This document shows, in pieces, positions 59,648-64,000 of a stretch of 64,000 nucleotides of DNA. Below the pieces are notes generated by a model. That model did no database searches. It was not told the DNA's origin and saw only the letters and a program-made list of their open reading frames with translations. Location of the stretch: positions 2,317,501 through 2,381,500 of the forward strand of contig NZ_CP031455.1 of assembly GCF_003391135.1 (NCBI RefSeq), given 5' to 3'. Origin of the DNA: Streptoverticillium olivoreticuli subsp. olivoreticuli. Its GTDB lineage: Bacteria; Actinomycetota; Actinomycetes; Streptomycetales; Streptomycetaceae. The position numbers were made by a program, and so were the translations under genes. Each line of letters opens with the position of its first letter. Within the stretch, counting starts at the first letter, position 1.

Positions 59648-61300
59648 TCACTCGTTCGGACGCCCTTGCCCCGTGTGGACGGTGTGCCCGCCGACGACCG
59701 TGCGCAGACAGGTGGGCAGCGGGCCGCCGGGGGTGAGGTCGGGCAGTCCGGGCGTGCCGGAGCGGGGGTCGGTGGACCAGCTGGCGACCCGCTCGTCCGG
59801 CACCTGGACGACGAGGTCGCCGGCTTCCCAGACCGCGTAGTCGGCGGGTGCGCCCGGCACCAGGACGCCCGCGTCGTCGCGGCCGATGGCCCGCCAGCCG
59901 CCGCGCGTGTGCGCGGTGAAGGCGGCGCGGACCGAGATCCGGTGCTCGGGGGTGCGGTGGAAGGCCGCCGCGCGCACGGCGCCCCAGGGGTCGAGCGGGG
60001 TGACCGGGCTGTCGGAGCCGAGGGCGAGCGGCACCCCGGCGCGCAGCAGGGCGGCGTACGAGTTGAGGGTGCGGGCCCGCGGGACGCCCAGGCGCTGCGC
60101 GTACATCGCGTCGTCACCACCCCAGGCGGCGTCGAAGGCCGGCTGCACGGAGGCGGTGAGGGCGAACTCCGCGAAGGCGGCGATGTGTTCGGGGGTGAGC
60201 ATCTCGGCGTGCTCGACGCGGTGCCGGGCGGCGCGGACGGCGGCGAGGCCGAGCTTGTCCGCGGCGGCCCGCACGCCCTCGACCACGGTGGTCAGGGCGG
60301 CGTCGCCGATGGCGTGGAAGCCCGCCTGGAGGCCCGCCTCGGTGCAGGCGACGAGGTGGGCGGTGACGGTGCCGGCGTCGAGGTGGGCGGTGCCGGTGTG
60401 GGCGGCGTGCGGGCCGTCGGCGTACGGCTGGTGGAGGCAGGCGGTGTGCGAGCCGAGGGAGCCGTCCACGAAGAGGTCCCCGGCCGCGCCGAGCGCGCCG
60501 AGTTCGCGAATGCGATCGGCTTCGGCGACGGAGCCGATGGCCTCCGCCCAGTAGCCGACGACACGGGGGCCACGGCGTTCGGCGGCGAGGGCCAGCAGGG
60601 CGGTGAAGTCGTCCGTGCTGGAGATCAGCGGCCCGGCGCACTCGTGCAGGGAGCCGATGCCGAGGGAGGCGGCGCGGTCGAGCGCCGCTACCTGGGCCTC
60701 GGTGCGCTGGGCGGCGGTGAGGCTGCCGTACGCGGCGGCGCGCACGGCGTGGTGGGCGTCGCCGGTCAGCGGGGCGTCCGGCCGGGGTCCGCGCAGGTCG
60801 GGGACGAGGTCGAGGAGGGCCGTGGTGACGACGGCGGAGTGCACGTCGGCCCGGGTGAGGTAGAGCGGGCGGCCGCCGGCGGCCTCGTCCAGCTCGGCGC
60901 GGGACGGCGGCCGGCGCTCGGGCCAGACGCTGGAGTCCCAGCCGTGCCCGAGGAGCACCCGGTCGGCGGGCCGGGCGGCCGCGTGGGCGCGCACCCGGTC
61001 CAGCGCCTCGGCCAGGGTGCGGGCACCGGCGAGGTCGAGACCGGTGAGGGTGAGGCCGGTGGCGGTGGTGTGCACATGTGCGTCGGTGAACGCGGGGGTG
61101 ACCAGCGCGCCTTCGAGGTCGACGACCTCGTCCACCCCGTCGGCGAAGGAGTCGGCGGCCCCTTCGGACCCGACCCAGGCGACGCTCCCCCGCTCCACGA
61201 CCATGGCGGTGGCGAAGGGGTCGGCGGGGCTGTGCACATTGCCGCGGCGCAGCAGCACGGTGCGAGTGTTGTTGCCTGCGGTGTCGGGGCGGTCGCTCAT
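59648..61300 (-). CDS. Amidohydrolase family protein (YtcJ-like)
   Basis: A 550-residue metal-dependent hydrolase. Zinc-binding HVHTT follows ALVTPAFTDA; other ligands and catalytic residues lie in FHAIGDAAL, ARHRVEHAEM and GSDSPVTPLDPW. The C-terminal APADYAVWEAGDLV strand is typical. Substrate unknown; the group includes enzymes acting on amides and N-acyl compounds. Confidence 0.9.
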   Translation of the reverse strand: MSDRPDTAGNNTRTVLLRRGNVHSPADPFATAMVVERGSVAWVGSEGAADSFADGVDEVVDLEGALVTPAFTDAHVHTTATGLTLTGLDLAGARTLAEALDRVRAHAAARPADRVLLGHGWDSSVWPERRPPSRAELDEAAGGRPLYLTRADVHSAVVTTALLDLVPDLRGPRPDAPLTGDAHHAVRAAAYGSLTAAQRTEAQVAALDRAASLGIGSLHECAGPLISSTDDFTALLALAAERRGPRVVGYWAEAIGSVAEADRIRELGALGAAGDLFVDGSLGSHTACLHQPYADGPHAAHTGTAHLDAGTVTAHLVACTEAGLQAGFHAIGDAALTTVVEGVRAAADKLGLAAVRAARHRVEHAEMLTPEHIAAFAEFALTASVQPAFDAAWGGDDAMYAQRLGVPRARTLNSYAALLRAGVPLALGSDSPVTPLDPWGAVRAAAFHRTPEHRISVRAAFTAHTRGGWRAIGRDDAGVLVPGAPADYAVWEAGDLVVQVPDERVASWSTDPRSGTPGLPDLTPGGPLPTCLRTVVGGHTVHTGQGRPNE

Positions 61301-61392
61301 GGGGTAAGTCTGTCGCGTCCTGGGGCGGTGACCGTACGCGGGGGTCCGCCGTCGGCTGGTTGTTCCCCTGGGCCCACCCCCTCCCCCGGAAG

Positions 61393-61836
61393 TCAGCCCA
61401 CTCTCGGCGGCCTCGCCTCGTACGGCGTCGACAGGACGATCGTCGTGCGGGTCGACACCCCCGCCAAGGAGCGGATCCGCGCCAGCAGGTGCTCCAGTTC
61501 CAAGGGGGTCGCGACGCGCACCTTGAGGATGTAGTTCTCGTCGCCCGCGACGCTGTGGCAGGCCTCGATCTCGGGGATCTCGGCGAGCCGGTCGGCGATG
61601 TCGTCCGGAGCGCTGGGGTCGAACGGCTTCACCGAGATGAACGCGGTCAGCGGCAGGCCGACGGCCTCGGGGTCGACCACGGCCGCATAGCCGCGGATGA
61701 CACCGCGCTGTTCGAGCCGGCGCACACGCTGGTGCACCGCCGAGGTCGACAGGCCCGTGGCCTTTCCCAGGTCGGTGTAGCTCATCCGCCCGTCCTTGAC
61801 GAGCAGTTCCACGATTTCTCTGTCCAGCTCCTCCAC
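61393..61836 (-). CDS. Lrp/AsnC-family regulator
   Basis: A 147-residue regulator. A helix-turn-helix (YTDLGKATGLSTSAVHQRVRRLEQRGVI) is followed by an effector-binding RAM domain (VAGDENYILKVRVATPLELEHLL). GTG 61836 gives the usual N-terminus VEELDREIVELL. It may respond to an amino acid. It is separated from the amidohydrolase by 92 bases on the same strand. Confidence 0.93.
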   Translation of the reverse strand: MEELDREIVELLVKDGRMSYTDLGKATGLSTSAVHQRVRRLEQRGVIRGYAAVVDPEAVGLPLTAFISVKPFDPSAPDDIADRLAEIPEIEACHSVAGDENYILKVRVATPLELEHLLARIRSLAGVSTRTTIVLSTPYEARPPRVG

Positions 61837-62033
61837 GCGGATCAACCTACTGGGTGAGAGGCGGCCCGGCACAGTCGACGGCCCGACCGCCCGCGCAGAG
61901 CATGTGACGAACAACACACCTATGCACCCGTGTCCTCCCGGGTGCGGCGATTACCGCCCTCGCGACGCGGGAAGTGCTTGCTGTGGCCGAGGCCGAGGTG
62001 CCTGGCCGGCCAATCCGAGGGGGAGAAAGACAT

Positions 62034-62411
62034 ATGCCCAGCCTGGAACGCCTCGATGAGGGTGACGGCAGCAGCCCGTACGAGACGTATGAGATCCCCG
62101 CGATGTTCCGGGTGACATGCCCGGACTGCGCGCGCCCGATCGCGCTGCTCGAGGACGAGGACGTGCTCCCCGAGCATGCCCTGTGCCCGTCGCCGTGGAA
62201 CCCCTTCGGGCTCACGGTCTGCCCGGGCTCGGGCAGCGGCGTGGAGAAGGCGGCGCCCACCGACGAGGCGCAGGGCACCCAGGAGTTCGACGCGGCCCTG
62301 ATGCTGACGCTGCCGGAGAGCCTCGACTGGCGCACCCAGCCGTTCTCGCACATCGGCGGCCCCGGCTCGCGCCCGGTGCGCGTCCCGGGGATGCGGCGCC
62401 CGTCCCGGTGA
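62034..62411 (+). CDS. Hypothetical protein with zinc-ribbon-like cysteines
   Basis: A 125-residue soluble protein. Four to five cysteines (VTCPDCARPI ... HALCPSPWNPFGLTVCPG) suggest a zinc ribbon. GGGGAGAAAG stands upstream of ATG 62034. It is found alone and I do not recognise its function. A small hairpin GCACCCG / CGGGTGC lies about 100 bases before the start. Confidence 0.8.
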   Translation: MPSLERLDEGDGSSPYETYEIPAMFRVTCPDCARPIALLEDEDVLPEHALCPSPWNPFGLTVCPGSGSGVEKAAPTDEAQGTQEFDAALMLTLPESLDWRTQPFSHIGGPGSRPVRVPGMRRPSR

Positions 62412-62577
62412 CGCCCGGGGGCGCCGCCGGTCGGCGCCCTCCGCTCCGGCACGTCGACCGCGTTCATACCGGCATCGTCCCGCCGCGCCGGTCCGGGCGT
62501 ACACCGCCCGGTCGATCGTCACCCGTACGGGTCGGGGACCGCCCGCCCCGCCCCCGTACGGAAGCGAACCGAGTGGC

Positions 62578-63750
62578 TCAGCGGGACTCGGGCCCCGCCA
62601 GGTGGCGGGCGACGACCAGCCGCTGGATCTGGTTGGTGCCCTCGACGATCTGGAGCACCTTGGCCTCGCGCATGTAGCGCTCCGCGGGGAAGTCCGCGGT
62701 GTAGCCGTAGCCGCCGAGGAGTTGCACGGCGTCGGTGGTCACGCGCATCGCGGCGTCGGTGCAGAAGAGCTTGGCCATCGCCGCCTGCTTGGAGAACGGC
62801 AGGCCCGCGTCGCGCAGGCGCGCGGCGGCGAGGTAGAGGGCGCGGCCCGCCTCTATCTGGGTGGCCATGTCGGCGAGCATGAAGCGCAGGCCCTGGAAGT
62901 CCACCAGGGGGCGGCCGAACTGCCGCCGCTCGGCGAGGAAGGACAGCGCCTCGTCCAGGGCCGCCTGGGCGATGCCGATGGCGCAGGCCGAGATGCCGAG
63001 CCGGCCGGAGTCGAGGGCGGACAGCGCGATCGCGAAGCCCTGCCCCTCCTCGCCGATACGCCGGGCGTCGGGGATCCGCACGCCGTCGAAGTGGAGTTGG
63101 GCGGTGGGCGAGCCCTTCATGCCCATCTTCCGCTCGGGCGGTGCCGCCGACAGGCCGGGCGCGTCCCCGGGCACGAGGAACGCGGTGATGCCGTGCGCGC
63201 CCTCGCCGCCCGTGCGGGCCAGGACCGTGTAGAAGTCGGCGATGCCGCCGTGGGTGATCCACGCCTTGGTGCCCTCCAGCGTCCAGGTGTCGCCGTCGCG
63301 CGTGGCGCGGGTGCGCAGTGCCGCGGCGTCGGATCCGGCGGACGGTTCGGAGAGGCAGTAGGCGCCGAGCAGTCCGCCGCCGAGCATCGCGGGCAGGTGC
63401 TCGGCCTGCTGCTCCTTGGTGCCGTAGCCGGCGAGGGCGTGGCAGGCGAGGGTGTGCACGCTGACGCCGAGCCCCACGGTGAGGCGGGCCGCGGCGAGCT
63501 CCTCCAGGACCTGGAGGTAGACCTCGTACGGCTGGTCGCCGCCGCCGAACTCCTCGGCGTAGGGCAGGGCGAGCAGTCCGGACGTGGAGAGCAGTCCGAA
63601 GACCTCGCGCGGGAAGCGCCCGGCGTCCTCCTCCTCGGCCGCGTGGGGCTCGATCTCCCGCTGCACCAGATCGCGTACGAGCGCGATCAGATCGCGGGCC
63701 TCCTCGGTGGGCAGCTGACGCTCCACCGGCTGCGGGCCGTGGTCGGTCAT
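62578..63750 (-). CDS. Acyl-CoA dehydrogenase
   Basis: A 390-residue FAD enzyme that oxidises an acyl-CoA to the 2-enoyl-CoA. FAD/substrate motifs AYCLSEPSAGSDAAALRT, WITHGG and RRQFGRPLVDFQGLRFMLAD are present, and the catalytic base is in IVEGTNQIQRLV. ATG 63750 follows GGGAGGAGAG. Chain-length preference cannot be told. Confidence 0.95.
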   Translation of the reverse strand: MTDHGPQPVERQLPTEEARDLIALVRDLVQREIEPHAAEEEDAGRFPREVFGLLSTSGLLALPYAEEFGGGDQPYEVYLQVLEELAAARLTVGLGVSVHTLACHALAGYGTKEQQAEHLPAMLGGGLLGAYCLSEPSAGSDAAALRTRATRDGDTWTLEGTKAWITHGGIADFYTVLARTGGEGAHGITAFLVPGDAPGLSAAPPERKMGMKGSPTAQLHFDGVRIPDARRIGEEGQGFAIALSALDSGRLGISACAIGIAQAALDEALSFLAERRQFGRPLVDFQGLRFMLADMATQIEAGRALYLAAARLRDAGLPFSKQAAMAKLFCTDAAMRVTTDAVQLLGGYGYTADFPAERYMREAKVLQIVEGTNQIQRLVVARHLAGPESR

Positions 63751-63959
63751 GGTGGCGCTCTCCTCCCTGTAGGGCGCTGCGGCGACGGAAGCGCAAGGGT
63801 GTGTTTCCCGCCGTCCGTGGTGCCCAGCCCATGGTCCCCCGCCGGGTCTCGGCATCGGATGACCTGCGGCTGTGGCGGGTTGGAGTATGCCCGATCGGCG
63901 GCCGGACGTCACGGGTTGACAAATCCCGGAGGACCGCCGGACCGACCACTGAACCGAAT

Positions 63960-64000
63960 TGGTCCAAACCATTGACCGTACTGGTCTAGTCCTTCTACGG
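63960..64000 (+). promoter_or_regulatory. Chitinase-type promoter with DasR-like repeats
   Basis: TGGTCCAAACCA (63960-63971) matches the DasR consensus TGGTCTAGACCA in 10 of 12 bases, and TGGTCTAGTCCT (63982-63993) is a second copy in the same orientation. Between and after them TTGACC (63972-63977) and TACGG (from 63996) are spaced as -35 and -10 by 18 bases, so the second repeat lies inside the promoter. Streptomyces chitinase promoters carry such paired 12-base repeats. The gene itself starts beyond the window. Confidence 0.7.

Noticed and set aside
1..64000. tRNA, rRNA, riboswitch or CRISPR array
   Set aside because: I looked in the gene-free stretches for T-loop words, conserved RNA motifs and spaced repeats, and found none that held up.

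Overview
The window is high-GC (about 70-75%) chromosomal DNA of a Streptomyces. Strong codon bias gives long shadow reading frames opposite most genes. Diagnostic genes include a conservon (cvnABCD), the sporulation pair smeA-sffA, rbpA, and a separate but overlapping lnt-ppm pair. From memory, the gene order matches the Streptomyces coelicolor core segment that starts at ptsI (about SCO1391), passes smeA/sffA (SCO1415-1416), rbpA (SCO1421) and ppm (SCO1423), and ends just before a chitinase gene. No RNA gene, CRISPR array, prophage or large biosynthetic cluster was seen.

Layout. 1-5.1 kb: 3' part of ptsI, a hypothetical gene, then an IS200/IS605-type tnpB element that has replaced the 5' ends of a divergent MFS transporter / MocR regulator pair. 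5.2-12.3 kb: acetoacetyl-CoA synthetase, a GH31 glucosidase, a secreted VanX-like dipeptidase and glycerol kinase. 12.3-16.4 kb: the conservon. 17.2-24.5 kb: a three-gene SMC-kleisin operon related to MukBEF/Wadjet, with no nuclease subunit. 24.6-30.0 kb: a 5-oxoproline locus with pyroglutamyl peptidase, a two-part transporter, a GntR regulator with a perfect palindromic operator, and pxpABC. 31.2-36.4 kb: a translationally coupled operon of cytochrome P450, alpha/beta-hydrolase and plant-type fatty acid alpha-dioxygenase, preceded by a remnant of a thiamine-diphosphate decarboxylase. 36.9-40.4 kb: a two-component system and a SEDS (FtsW/RodA) protein. 40.5-45.8 kb: a P450-ferredoxin pair, a secreted carboxylesterase, an ATP-dependent DNA ligase and panD. 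45.9-50.7 kb: a secreted glycosidase-like protein, a hypothetical protein, a sugar epimerase and an ankyrin protein. 50.8-55.4 kb: smeA-sffA downstream of a phased repeat array, then a MocR regulator divergent from a YczE-type membrane protein. 55.5-64 kb: rbpA with a SigR promoter, fxsA, ppm, lnt, an amidohydrolase, an Lrp regulator, a zinc-ribbon protein, an acyl-CoA dehydrogenase, and at the very end a promoter with DasR/chitinase-type repeats.

How genes work together. Pcp frees pyroglutamate from peptides, the DUF969/DUF979 pair probably imports it, and PxpABC opens it to glutamate. In the 31-36 kb operon a lipase could release fatty acid for an alpha-dioxygenase, whose hydroperoxide could feed the unusual P450; this resembles an oxylipin pathway and I know of no description of it in Streptomyces. 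The SMC operon could be a chromosome-organising or anti-plasmid machine that lacks its usual nuclease. Several signals (SigR promoter, GntR operator, response-regulator repeats, phased octamers before smeA, chitinase repeats) can be read directly from the sequence.
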